Positions 8,346 through 15,195 of a DNA stretch of 64,000 nt are shown in pieces (within the stretch, counting starts at the first letter, position 1; each line of letters starts with the position of its first letter). This DNA is from Bradyrhizobium campsiandrae (GTDB lineage: Bacteria > Pseudomonadota > Alphaproteobacteria > Rhizobiales > Xanthobacteraceae), in contig NZ_JAANIH010000034.1 in NCBI RefSeq assembly GCF_014529705.1, positions 26,487 through 90,486 of the forward strand. Reading direction: 5' to 3'. Both the position numbers and the translations under genes were made by a program. The notes below the pieces were generated by a model. That model did not search any database and was not told the DNA's origin. It saw only the letters and a program-made list of their open reading frames with translations.

Positions 8346-9340
8346 CCAAGCATGCCAGCCTGGCGCCGCTTTTGGAGCGCTTTTTCACCCAACGCCTGAT
8401 GCAACAGCGGCAGGCAAGCCCCCATACGATCAGTTCCTATCGCGATACATTTCGGCAGTTGCTGAAGTTCGCCGAACGAACATTGCATAAGCCGCCGTCT
8501 CGCTTGAACTTCGAGGAGGTCGACGCGCCGTTGATCGTTGCTTTCCTTGATGACCTGGAGAACCATCAGGGTATCAACGTCCGCAGCCGTAACCTGCGCC
8601 TCACGGCAATTCATTCGTTCTTTCGCTACGCGGCCTTCGAGGCACCCGAGCGTTCTGCCCAAATCCAACGCGTGCTTGCAATCCCCAGTAAGCGCTTCAC
8701 TCGAACCCTCGTCAATTTCCTGACCCGCCCGGAGGTCGATGCCTTGCTGGCGGCACCGGATCGATCGACCTGGTCCGGGCGACGTGATCACGCGTTCCTC
8801 CTGGTCGCCGTGCAGACCGGACTGCGCCTATCGGAGATCACTGGTCTCAAGCGGGACGATTTGTTCTTCGGCACGGGCGCCCACCTGCGCGTCATTGGCA
8901 AGGGGCGCAAGGAACGCTGTACCCCGTTCGCCAAGTCTACGACCGCACTCTTGAGAAACTGGCTGAAGGAGCCTCAGCGCGGAGAAGAGGGTATCCTGTT
9001 TCCCAGTGCCAGAGGCGAACGGCTGAGCGTTCATGGCGTTCAGTATATACTGAACAAACACCGCCAGACCGCTTCCGACATGTGCTCGTCGCTGAATGGA
9101 AAGCGCGTCACTGTTCATCGTCTGAGACACACGATGGCCATGGACCTCCTGCAGGCGGGCGTCGATCGCTCCGTAATCGCCCTGTGGCTCGGCCATGAAT
9201 CGGTCGAGACCACGCAGATCTATCTTGAGGCGACGTTGGCGATGAAGGAGGAGGCGTTGGCGCGGACGTCCCCATATTCCGGCAAGTCATCCCGCTTCCG
9301 GCCCGGCGACCATTTGCTGGAGTTCTTGAACAGCCTGTAG
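8342..9340 (+). CDS. ritC: Tyrosine recombinase, third gene of RIT2
   Basis: 332 residues from ATG 8342. XerC/D-like layout: core-binding domain (about 10-105), then VQTGLRLSEITGL (Arg), VIGKGRKERCTPF (Lys), HRLRHTMAMDLLQAG (HxxR) and WLGHESVETTQIYLEA (His, Tyr). It is the intact counterpart of the split gene at 5253-6047/9486-9695 and gives the template used to reconstruct it. After the stop codon lies CGACTATGTCGGG, a direct-orientation partial copy of the end motif, about 70 bases before the right terminal repeat. Confidence 0.88.
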   Translation: MTKHASLAPLLERFFTQRLMQQRQASPHTISSYRDTFRQLLKFAERTLHKPPSRLNFEEVDAPLIVAFLDDLENHQGINVRSRNLRLTAIHSFFRYAAFEAPERSAQIQRVLAIPSKRFTRTLVNFLTRPEVDALLAAPDRSTWSGRRDHAFLLVAVQTGLRLSEITGLKRDDLFFGTGAHLRVIGKGRKERCTPFAKSTTALLRNWLKEPQRGEEGILFPSARGERLSVHGVQYILNKHRQTASDMCSSLNGKRVTVHRLRHTMAMDLLQAGVDRSVIALWLGHESVETTQIYLEATLAMKEEALARTSPYSGKSSRFRPGDHLLEFLNSL

Positions 9341-9421
9341 ATCGAGCCGACTATGTCGGGTGGCCTGGGCGTTTCTGCAGGAAATCCCTTTATTCCTCAG
9401 ACATTTGCCGTTGCGGTCAAA

Positions 9422-9485
9422 GCTACTCGACATAGTCAGGCGGGGTAGATAGTGCCTTCTATGTAGAGGACGACATAGAAGGCAT
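9422..9485 (+). repeat. RIT2 right inverted repeat plus 34-base palindromic tail
   Basis: 9422-9454 is the complement of the RIT2 left end. Directly after it, TGCCTTCTATGT (9453-9464) and ACATAGAAGGCA (9473-9484) form a hairpin with 12-base arms. No counterpart of this hairpin is seen at the left junction. ritC of RIT1 resumes with AGC at 9486. Confidence 0.8.
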
Positions 9486-9695
9486 AGCACCGCGATGCAT
9501 CTGCTCCAGTCGGGGGTCGATCTTGCGGTCATCGCTTTGTGGCTCGGTCACGAGAGCATCCAGACGACGAACATCTACATAACCGCCGATTTGGCTTCCA
9601 AAGAAAAGGCTCTCGAAAGGCTCGATCCCGTACCCGGGAGATTCTCTCGCTACAGACCCACGGACAGGCTTATGGCGTTTCTCGCTACCCTGTGA
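9486..9695 (+). pseudogene. ritC: Third recombinase gene of RIT1, 3' fragment
   Basis: 69 codons plus stop continuing the gene broken at 6047: residues STAMHLLQSG, then WLGHESIQTTNIYI with the last catalytic His and Tyr, ending AFLATL. An ATG at 9495 would permit a 66-residue product, but without the Arg and Lys motifs it could not recombine DNA. The position relative to HxxRH is identical to the intact homologue, which makes this a clean split rather than decay. Confidence 0.88.
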
Positions 9696-9736
9696 TTATG
9701 CCGAGTCACGCGTGCCAGACTGTTCGACTCCTTAAG

Positions 9737-9794
9737 CGAACCGACGCGATAAAGCCGGGTGCTCGGCATAATCGAGCACTCGGCATAAGGAGCC
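9737..9794 (-). repeat. RIT1 right terminal inverted repeat
   Basis: 58 bases complementary to 3216-3272. About 70 bases earlier, just after the ritC stop (9697-9707), ATTATGCCGAG occurs in direct orientation, the same layout as at the RIT2 right end. Confidence 0.85.
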
Positions 9795-10004
9795 CGAAAG
9801 GGGGAAAACCCGGCGTAAGCCGGGGTTTCAGCGGAGCCGACAGCCCGGTCCCGCAGGGAGACGCCCCAGCCTTCCGACGTCCACGCGGCATCCGGTATGT
9901 TCGGGTTCCCTATATGCCGCGGTTTCGGCTTTTCCTTCGGCCAAATTATGCACTAAGAATCAATTACTTATAGTCCACGAACCAGAAGTCAGGCGGTTCA
10001 GGCT
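9795..10004. other. Non-coding stretch after RIT1 with a GC hairpin
   Basis: AAACCCGGCGTAAGCCGGGGTTT at 9809-9832 is a strong hairpin; the rest reads as non-coding and becomes AT-richer toward 9950-9972 (AATTATGCACTAAGAATC then CTTATAG), a plausible promoter area for the toxin pair that follows. The promoter reading is inference. Confidence 0.4.
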
Positions 10005-10367
10005 TTGTTGACGGCGAGGCGCCAAGCTGTTGACTTGGTTCCGCGCCGGCCCACCTTTAATATGTGGCCTGCGGCTCGGATGTATTTTGAGACAGTGAAG
10101 GTCATGGGCAAGTTTCCCGCGTCAGTTCTGACGACCGTGAATGCGCCGTACAGCAAGAAGCTGGACGCGCCGACGCTTGCCCATTGTCTGACGCATCCTG
10201 AGGCCGCCAAGGCCTGGCCGGGGCAGATGTCGGCGTTTTTCGGCGAAGTCGCTCCGGAGTTGCAGAAGGCTTTTGCCGGCGCATTTCACATCAGCGAAGC
10301 AGAGCTCGTCACCGCCGCAAAGACATTCGCGCAATTCTCCGGCGAATCCTATCCACTCGCCGCGTGA
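10005..10367 (+). CDS. Hypothetical protein, likely antitoxin partner of the AbiEii-type toxin
   Basis: Up to 120 residues, from TTG 10005; in-frame ATGs at 10062 and 10080 are alternative starts and no start has a convincing ribosome site. The C-terminal 85 residues look like a real protein (FETVKVMGKFPASVL, GQMSAFFGEVAPELQ) with helical composition. I do not recognise a named domain. Its stop overlaps the GTG start of the nucleotidyltransferase gene as GTGA, the usual order of antitoxin then toxin. The antitoxin role is inferred from this context alone. A 5' truncation next to the RIT element is possible. Confidence 0.6.
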   Translation: MLTARRQAVDLVPRRPTFNMWPAARMYFETVKVMGKFPASVLTTVNAPYSKKLDAPTLAHCLTHPEAAKAWPGQMSAFFGEVAPELQKAFAGAFHISEAELVTAAKTFAQFSGESYPLAA

Positions 10368-11020
10368 GCGCGGACGGACCAGACTGGGCGCGTCTTTTTC
10401 GCATCGCCTGCTCGCTGATACGCCAGGTCAATTCCGAACGGCTCATCATCGATTCATGGTCGTTCGGCGGCGGCACGGCGATGATGCTGCAAGTCGGCCA
10501 CCGCGAGAGCCACGACGTCGATATCTTCCTGCCTGATGCGCAGCTCCTGTCCTTTCTCGATCCCAAGCTGCACGATTTCGAGTTCGAGATCAGGCCATCG
10601 GACTACGGCGGCGATGGCACAGGCTTCCTCAAACTGGCTTTCGAGGGTCTCGGCGAGATCGACTTCATCGTGGCTCACGCCGTCACGGACATCCCGACGA
10701 CGAGGCAGACGATTGAGGGCGAGGAAGTCGACCTGGAAACGGTCGCCGAGATCATTGCCAAGAAGATTCACTACCGCGGCGCGACCATCAAGCCGCGTGA
10801 CATTTTTGACATTGCAGCGGCGGCTCGCCACGATCGAGATTCCATCATCAAATCGTTGAAGCACTACAAGGATGACGTCACCAAAACGCTGAGCGCGATC
10901 GAACGATTGAAACCGGACTTCGTCAATGTGACCATCGCGGAGCTCGCGATCAAGGACTCATTCAGACCGATCATCGGTAGGGCCCTCGGCGAGGCGACCG
11001 AACTCCTTAAATCGATTTGA
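10364..11020 (+). CDS. Nucleotidyltransferase toxin, AbiEii/AbiGii type
   Basis: 218 residues from GTG 10364, translationally coupled to the gene before it. The nucleotidyltransferase core shows SFGGGTAMMLQ (about 33-43), HRESHDVDIFLP (about 46-57, with the metal-binding Asp pair) and the family's downstream motif AEIIAKKIHYRG followed by KPRDIFDIAAA (about 127-150). This family forms type IV toxin-antitoxin systems and abortive infection systems; toxins transfer nucleotides to cellular targets such as tRNA. All core residues look intact. It sits just outside the RIT element, in a region rich in defence-type genes. Confidence 0.85.
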   Translation: MSADGPDWARLFRIACSLIRQVNSERLIIDSWSFGGGTAMMLQVGHRESHDVDIFLPDAQLLSFLDPKLHDFEFEIRPSDYGGDGTGFLKLAFEGLGEIDFIVAHAVTDIPTTRQTIEGEEVDLETVAEIIAKKIHYRGATIKPRDIFDIAAAARHDRDSIIKSLKHYKDDVTKTLSAIERLKPDFVNVTIAELAIKDSFRPIIGRALGEATELLKSI

Positions 11021-11094
11021 TATATTTCGATCGGCGCCATGCGAGCGAGCGTCTTCCAAGAGCAAGCCCTGTTCAAGCGGCAGAACATCAAGAA

Positions 11095-11292
11095 CTAGGC
11101 TTGCGGAAACAGCACTTCTTCCCGCGTCTTGGTCTGCGCGTCATAGATCCGGATCTGAAGCATGGGAAAACGCTTCTTCAGCTCTTCTGCGCCCGTTTTG
11201 GCTCCATCCCTGGTCGCAAATTCGGCCTTGAGTCGACCATCGACTTCAAGCGCATAACCTGAAGCTGGCAATTCGTGGGCGGTCGCAATCAT
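11095..11292 (-). CDS. Small conserved-looking hypothetical protein
   Basis: 65 residues (MIATAHELPASGYALEVDG...). A ribosome site AAAGGGA lies seven bases before the ATG at 11292. The sequence looks like a compact alpha/beta domain with a basic middle (GAKTGAEELKKRF), no signal peptide and no membrane segment. I do not recognise a family. It is transcribed away from the 11.3-11.9 kb gap and convergent with the toxin gene. A plus-strand frame at 11017-11262 overlaps it but has no ribosome site and poor composition. Confidence 0.6.
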   Translation of the reverse strand: MIATAHELPASGYALEVDGRLKAEFATRDGAKTGAEELKKRFPMLQIRIYDAQTKTREEVLFPQA

Positions 11293-11868
11293 TGTATTCC
11301 CTTTGTGCCGCGAGAAGGTGACGGCGACTGCTTAGCGTGAGTCGCATGAGAGGCGCCAGCTCACGCCGATGTTGGTTCAGCTCTTAGATACCGAAGCTCC
11401 GAATCACCGGCTGGGCGCGCACTCAAGGATGTGCGTTTGCGTCATCCGAACAGTCGGTCGGAGCGCCGCCGGCCCTGATGCACCCGCGAAACAACCATGG
11501 CGCCACGCAGCTCCCCGCCCACATCCCGCGCCCCGAACGGTCTGCATCGCTCTGGGCGGAGCTGTACTTCCCTTTCGAATATTGCGGCCAATCCAGCGCA
11601 AGACCGTTGCGAACAAGCCATTCCCCGAGATCGGCGCCCCCGACCGAGCAGATCGCTACACTAGAGTCGCGAATGTGGGCATGATGCTTGTTTAGGCGCT
11701 ATCGGACCGTTGAATCGATTGGGACGGTTCCGGTCCAGCCAGAACCGGCGCGCGGAAGTCGGGCTAATTTAGAGCACTGGATCGGAAGCAGAATCTACCT
11801 TATCGGGTTCTGTTCTGGCATATACACAGCTAGTTGTACAAGGAACGGCTAATCCGCCGGCGTTTTGA
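11293..11868. other. 576-base gap without a convincing gene
   Basis: Short frames on both strands (for example 11404-11616 minus, 11478-11684 plus) are rich in Arg/Pro/Cys and lack ribosome sites. No repeat or RNA gene is evident. The last 100 bases are more AT-rich and may hold the promoter of the gene at 11869. Confidence 0.5.
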
Positions 11869-12261
11869 ATGCACGCAGACATGAACGTGATCGGACACGG
11901 AGTTGACCTCGTCGAGATTGCCGAGCTGCGGCGTTGGATCGAGGATCCCCGCGATCCGTTACTGCCGAGGTGCTTTGTGAAAGTGGAGCTTGATGAGATC
12001 GGCGATGGAGCCGATCGGATTGATCGTCTCGCCGGTCGATTCGCCGCGAAGGAGGCGGTGCTGAAAGCACTGGGGACCGGCTTTGGCGCGGGTGTAGCAT
12101 TCACTGACGTCGTGATTTTTCGAGCGCCGGGTGCTCCACCCGAGGTCCGGCTCTCAGGCGGAGCGGCCAAAGCGGCAGAGGCGCTTGGCATCACGGCATG
12201 GCGGCTCAGCATCAGCCACGCTGGCGGACTGGCGATGGCGAGCGCTCTCGCACTGGGTTAA
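11869..12261 (+). CDS. Holo-ACP synthase-like 4'-phosphopantetheinyl transferase
   Basis: 130 residues from ATG 11869; ATG 11881 (MNVIGHGVDL) is an alternative start and neither has a clear ribosome site. AcpS-type motifs are present: GHGVDLVEIAEL (metal-binding Asp, about 9-20), RFAAKEAVLKALGTGFG (about 58-74) and WRLSISHAGGLAMASALA (about 108-125). AcpS transfers phosphopantetheine from CoA to an acyl or peptidyl carrier protein. No carrier protein, synthase or lipid gene is nearby, so this is an orphan, probably additional to the housekeeping acpS. It is convergent with the operon at 12284-16760, 22 bases away. Confidence 0.85.
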   Translation: MHADMNVIGHGVDLVEIAELRRWIEDPRDPLLPRCFVKVELDEIGDGADRIDRLAGRFAAKEAVLKALGTGFGAGVAFTDVVIFRAPGAPPEVRLSGGAAKAAEALGITAWRLSISHAGGLAMASALALG

Positions 12262-12283
12262 GGCGCTCAAGATTTGGACGCTG

Positions 12284-13186
12284 CTACGGCTGAGCCGTTG
12301 CCGGTCCGACAAAGGCGATGCGCCGCGTATCGAGGTCCACGGTAATTCGTCCACCTCGCGCAGCGAAAACCGCGCGCCAGACCTCGAATCCCTGCAATAT
12401 CGCTTGTTCCCACTCGCCCGTGGTGCGCTGCCGTACTTCGAGATGAGAGGTCATGTCCTTGATGGTGCGCAGAAGCTGGAAGTCGAGTGTCGCGACACCT
12501 TCAAGCATCCCATGGCGTCGCGCATAGTCGAACACCAGAGCCGCCACCCCTTCTTCAATGACGGCGGCGCGTCCGCCGTCCTCTACCTCGTCTAGCAATG
12601 GACGGCTTTTGCGTTTTCGTTTGAGCAAGGCGCGCGCAATAGGTGACCAACCCAGCACGGCTGCGTAGGCAAAATGGAAGACATCGTGGAACCGGTAACC
12701 GTCCGGGTCATAGGCGTTATCGGTCAGCTCGGCTCCGAAGGGACTGCCGTCGATCAGGACACGTACGCGCTGGCCTGTTTCGCCTAGAACATCGACAAGC
12801 TGGACTTCAAAGCGGCGGGGCAACTGCTCATTGTGAGGGAGCCCTGCGTCGAAATTCAAGCGCTCGGCGCCATTGTCGGTCCAGCGCTGCTTAACCTTTG
12901 CAAGATTGGCAGTAGCAACATCGGAGAGCGAGAGCTCGAATTTGCTCGCAACGTTGGCAATGTACCAGAGCAGATCCCCCAGCTCTTCCGAAACGCGCTC
13001 CTTGAAGAGGCGATGCGCCTCGCCGTCGCGAAGGTGTTTCTTGTATTCGCTCAGCAACTGGCCGGTTTCACCAGCAAGACCGAGCATCGGCACGATCAGC
13101 GATGCTGTGTCATCCGGTTCATTGCGCATTGGCACCCGATCGGTGCGCTGGGCCTCCTTCTGGTAATTATCGAAATCCATCCGCAT
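12284..13186 (-). CDS. MazG-like NTP pyrophosphohydrolase with second C-terminal helical domain
   Basis: 300 residues, last gene of the six-gene operon, starting nine bases after the previous stop. The N-terminal domain (about 1-110) is MazG-like: GLAGETGQLLSEYKKHL, then KERVSEELGDLLWYIANVA, giving the acidic Mg-binding residues that cleave NTPs to NMP and pyrophosphate. The second part (about 130-290) has YRFHDVFHFAYAAVLGWSP, LLKRKRKS and AAVIEEGVAALVF, a helical pattern with His and paired Glu suggesting another metal-dependent or related domain. In a base-modification setting it could clear unmodified dNTPs or process modified ones; that role is inferred. Confidence 0.8.
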   Translation of the reverse strand: MRMDFDNYQKEAQRTDRVPMRNEPDDTASLIVPMLGLAGETGQLLSEYKKHLRDGEAHRLFKERVSEELGDLLWYIANVASKFELSLSDVATANLAKVKQRWTDNGAERLNFDAGLPHNEQLPRRFEVQLVDVLGETGQRVRVLIDGSPFGAELTDNAYDPDGYRFHDVFHFAYAAVLGWSPIARALLKRKRKSRPLLDEVEDGGRAAVIEEGVAALVFDYARRHGMLEGVATLDFQLLRTIKDMTSHLEVRQRTTGEWEQAILQGFEVWRAVFAARGGRITVDLDTRRIAFVGPATAQP

Positions 13187-13195
13187 CTCCTTGCG

Positions 13196-14344
13196 TCACA
13201 CTGCTGCAGCCCGTAGCGAAACTGCAGAATGGATCTTGTCGTTCAACTTCCATTTGGGAGGATAGAACAAGTCGATCGGCTTTGGTGTTGCTTCGAATTT
13301 CTGCTTGATGCGCACGCGGCCAGTCTTTCCCGCGATATGCGGATGCGCCACGCGAGCATACTTGTCGACCTCGCAGAACAAATTCTGGCAGTCGATCAGT
13401 TGCAACCGGCGTCCCCAAAGCGACTGAAAGTCGAGACCAAGCCGTTCGAACTCCCGCTCTTGCAGGTCGGCCATCAACCTGATGAGCTCGGGCTCGTTCA
13501 AACCGCCGGGATCGAGAAAACATTTGCGCAGGCCGTCACGCGCCCCAGGTCCTGGCACAACAAAATCCATCTCGCTGAAATCAGTGAGCTCGCTGTAGTT
13601 GATGTCCGTAATAAATTGATAGGCAAGAAAATCGCCGATTGTCGGGTAGGCACGCAATTTTTCAAAGCCCTCCTGCATGCTTTGCGTCTGTGCCAACCGC
13701 TCAGCGAGCCGATCCTCCATCATGCGCTCGAGCAACAACAGGTGGTTCTGATGCTTAGCCGGCCGTCCGAACGCGCGGCTGCCTGGCGGCATGATGTAGG
13801 CAGCGGAGTAGATACGGCGGCCACTCTGCATCGCTCGCGCAAGGACCGCATCGTAGTCCGCAAAGCGATAATCCTCGAAGGTGATGGGCCCGCGCACTCG
13901 CTCCAGGAGTTCCCAAGTCTCGATCTTGTTGAACAGCTTGAACAGCAGGATGCGGAAGAAGATTTCCCGCGGCGACCTTGGCAAGTCCTCACGATAGATG
14001 ACATGCCTGATCAGATACTGACTGACACGGTCGGAAGCACGATAGGCGTTGGTGAATTTGTAGATCGCCAGCACGGGATTGTTGGTCCAGGGGTGCTTCT
14101 CGCCGCGCGCGCGACGGAAGAAGACCGCCTGCCGTTCGGCCGCGAAGCGCCAATAACTCTCATAGACCTCCGAGACCTTAGCAGGCGCGATGTGATGCAG
14201 TACGATCGGAGATGGTGCAGCTGATGGCGCGAGCGGTCGAGTGACAAGCGGTAGATCCAGCGACGTCGCGGCCGCGTTCGGGCGGGGTTTCGGGGGGCGG
14301 CCGCGTGGACGCTTCTGGGAATCTTTCGAAGACTTTGGACTCAA
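13196..14344 (-). CDS. Putative DNA base hypermodification protein (5-hmdU kinase helical-domain family)
   Basis: 382 residues, start overlapping the previous gene's stop by four bases. A basic low-complexity N-terminus (KRPRGRPPKPRPN) may bind nucleic acid. The core (about 55-365) shows FFRRARGEKHPWTNNP, YKFTNAYRASDRVSQYLI, LLFKLFNKIETWELL, FLAYQFITDINYSELTDFS, DCQNLFCEVDKYARVAHP and RIKQKF. I recognise this as the family named putative DNA base hypermodification protein or 5-hmdU DNA kinase helical domain, proposed by comparative genomics to act on modified thymine bases. No separate P-loop kinase domain is visible here. The neighbouring thymidylate-synthase-like gene supports the assignment. 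Function has not been shown experimentally as far as I know. Confidence 0.7.
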   Translation of the reverse strand: MSPKSSKDSQKRPRGRPPKPRPNAAATSLDLPLVTRPLAPSAAPSPIVLHHIAPAKVSEVYESYWRFAAERQAVFFRRARGEKHPWTNNPVLAIYKFTNAYRASDRVSQYLIRHVIYREDLPRSPREIFFRILLFKLFNKIETWELLERVRGPITFEDYRFADYDAVLARAMQSGRRIYSAAYIMPPGSRAFGRPAKHQNHLLLLERMMEDRLAERLAQTQSMQEGFEKLRAYPTIGDFLAYQFITDINYSELTDFSEMDFVVPGPGARDGLRKCFLDPGGLNEPELIRLMADLQEREFERLGLDFQSLWGRRLQLIDCQNLFCEVDKYARVAHPHIAGKTGRVRIKQKFEATPKPIDLFYPPKWKLNDKIHSAVSLRAAAV

Positions 14345-15195
14345 TGCCTCGCTCCGACGGTCGCAGCAGCGATAGGCGGCCGTGCGACCTGGGCGGGAGG
14401 CGGCGCGACCAGGGCTTGGGAGGCGGCCACCAATGGCGCAAAATCGGCGTCGCTTTTGGTAATCCGCTCAAGCTTGGCGATGCCGACCACGACATTCAGG
14501 CGTGCGAGCGACATTCCCATCTCATGGGCCATGAACGCGCCGAGCTGCGCAAGGCCGAGATAGTTGCCGTAGGCTTTATCGAAGATCTGCTGGGTAGCAT
14601 AGAAGGCATTGACGACGAGTCCCGCGGCGGTCGGTTCGAAGCTCACCTGCTGCAGGCAGGGGAAGCCCAGCTGCGCGCTCGCAACATGGTCACGGGCCGG
14701 ATCGAAGGTTGTTGCTTGAAGCATCGAGCGGCGGACGCCCGTCCTAGAATTGAATTGAGACAAAATCCACTCCAGTTGATTCCCGTCACATGGGCCACGC
14801 CCATACATGACCATGCGTTCGAAATATAGACCACGGCCATTGGCTTTGCGATTCATCGCCTGCCAGCGCGGGAATGTCGCACGATAGAGGGCGAAAAGGC
14901 GTGCTCGGTCGCCGCGTGACATCTCCCAGAGGCGTTGCGGGAAGATCGTGAATGCGACGTCGTCGACCACAAGCCGGCTCTTACGCTTGAGCAGCCGGTC
15001 GAGCGCCTGGCGGACCGCTGGGTCTTCGGCCGGGGCGCCGTTTTGATCGAAGCCACTCAAGCTCAAGACCAGCGGGGCGATTTCGGTACCGGCGCCGCCG
15101 AGGATCTGCAACAGCAACCTCGCCCAGGCGCGCGAGAGATTGGTGTCGTCGATCACCACGGGTGGCGGAGCCACCAGATTCTTGGCCTTACTCAT
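14341..15195 (-). CDS. Thymidylate-synthase-like enzyme, possible deoxyuridylate (hydroxy)methyltransferase
   Basis: 284 residues from ATG 15195 (MSKAKNLVAPPP), which overlaps the protease gene stop; the longer frame to 15468 is a shadow. The C-terminal half carries a thymidylate-synthase-type block: AQLGFPCLQQVSF with the Pro-Cys of the nucleophile (about 181-193), then YATQQIFDKAYGNYLGLAQL (about 210-229), in which the Gly-Asn-Tyr segment corresponds to the dUMP-binding Asn region. The Arg normally following the Tyr is Thr here, and the usual His after the catalytic Cys is Leu. A role in making 5-hydroxymethyl-dUMP or another C5-substituted pyrimidine is inferred from the next gene. The altered residues leave activity uncertain. 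Confidence 0.62.
   Translation of the reverse strand: MSKAKNLVAPPPVVIDDTNLSRAWARLLLQILGGAGTEIAPLVLSLSGFDQNGAPAEDPAVRQALDRLLKRKSRLVVDDVAFTIFPQRLWEMSRGDRARLFALYRATFPRWQAMNRKANGRGLYFERMVMYGRGPCDGNQLEWILSQFNSRTGVRRSMLQATTFDPARDHVASAQLGFPCLQQVSFEPTAAGLVVNAFYATQQIFDKAYGNYLGLAQLGAFMAHEMGMSLARLNVVVGIAKLERITKSDADFAPLVAASQALVAPPPAQVARPPIAAATVGARH

Larger units (their letters stand above)
6045..9485 (+). mobile_element. RIT element 2, complete and nested in ritC of RIT1
   Basis: Three intact recombinase genes (6172-7404, 7401-8345, 8342-9340) lie between inverted repeats CACTATCTACCCCGCCTGAC... at 6045-6077 and its complement at 9422-9454. Removing 6048-9485 restores the disrupted ritC reading frame exactly, so the inserted block is 3438 bases and includes 34 palindromic bases (9452-9485) outside the right repeat. 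The CAC at 6045-6047 belongs both to the host codon and to the repeat, so the exact left border is ambiguous by three bases. Confidence 0.85.
3216..9794 (+). mobile_element. RIT (recombinase in trio) element 1, interrupted by RIT element 2
   Basis: Three plus-strand tyrosine recombinase genes with ATGA overlaps (3374-4291, 4288-5256, 5253-6047 plus 9486-9695) lie between long terminal inverted repeats. The left repeat is 3216-3272 and the right repeat 9737-9794; they match over about 57 bases with one substitution and one single-base indel. This is the layout described for RIT elements. The third gene is split by a second RIT element. The left end abuts the IS91-like element without a spare base; after the right end comes non-coding DNA beginning CGAAAGGGGG. 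Confidence 0.85.

Noticed and set aside
3216..9794. CRISPR array or integron cassette array
   Set aside because: Repeats are terminal and inverted, not regularly spaced direct repeats; the six recombinases fit RIT trios and no attC-type sites or single IntI are seen.
11404..11695. Short frames in the 11.3-11.9 kb gap
   Set aside because: No ribosome sites, Arg/Pro/Ala-rich composition and mutual overlap on opposite strands.
13229..14224. 331-residue plus-strand frame opposite the hypermodification-family gene
   Set aside because: Antisense shadow; the minus-strand protein has recognised conserved motifs and operon overlaps.
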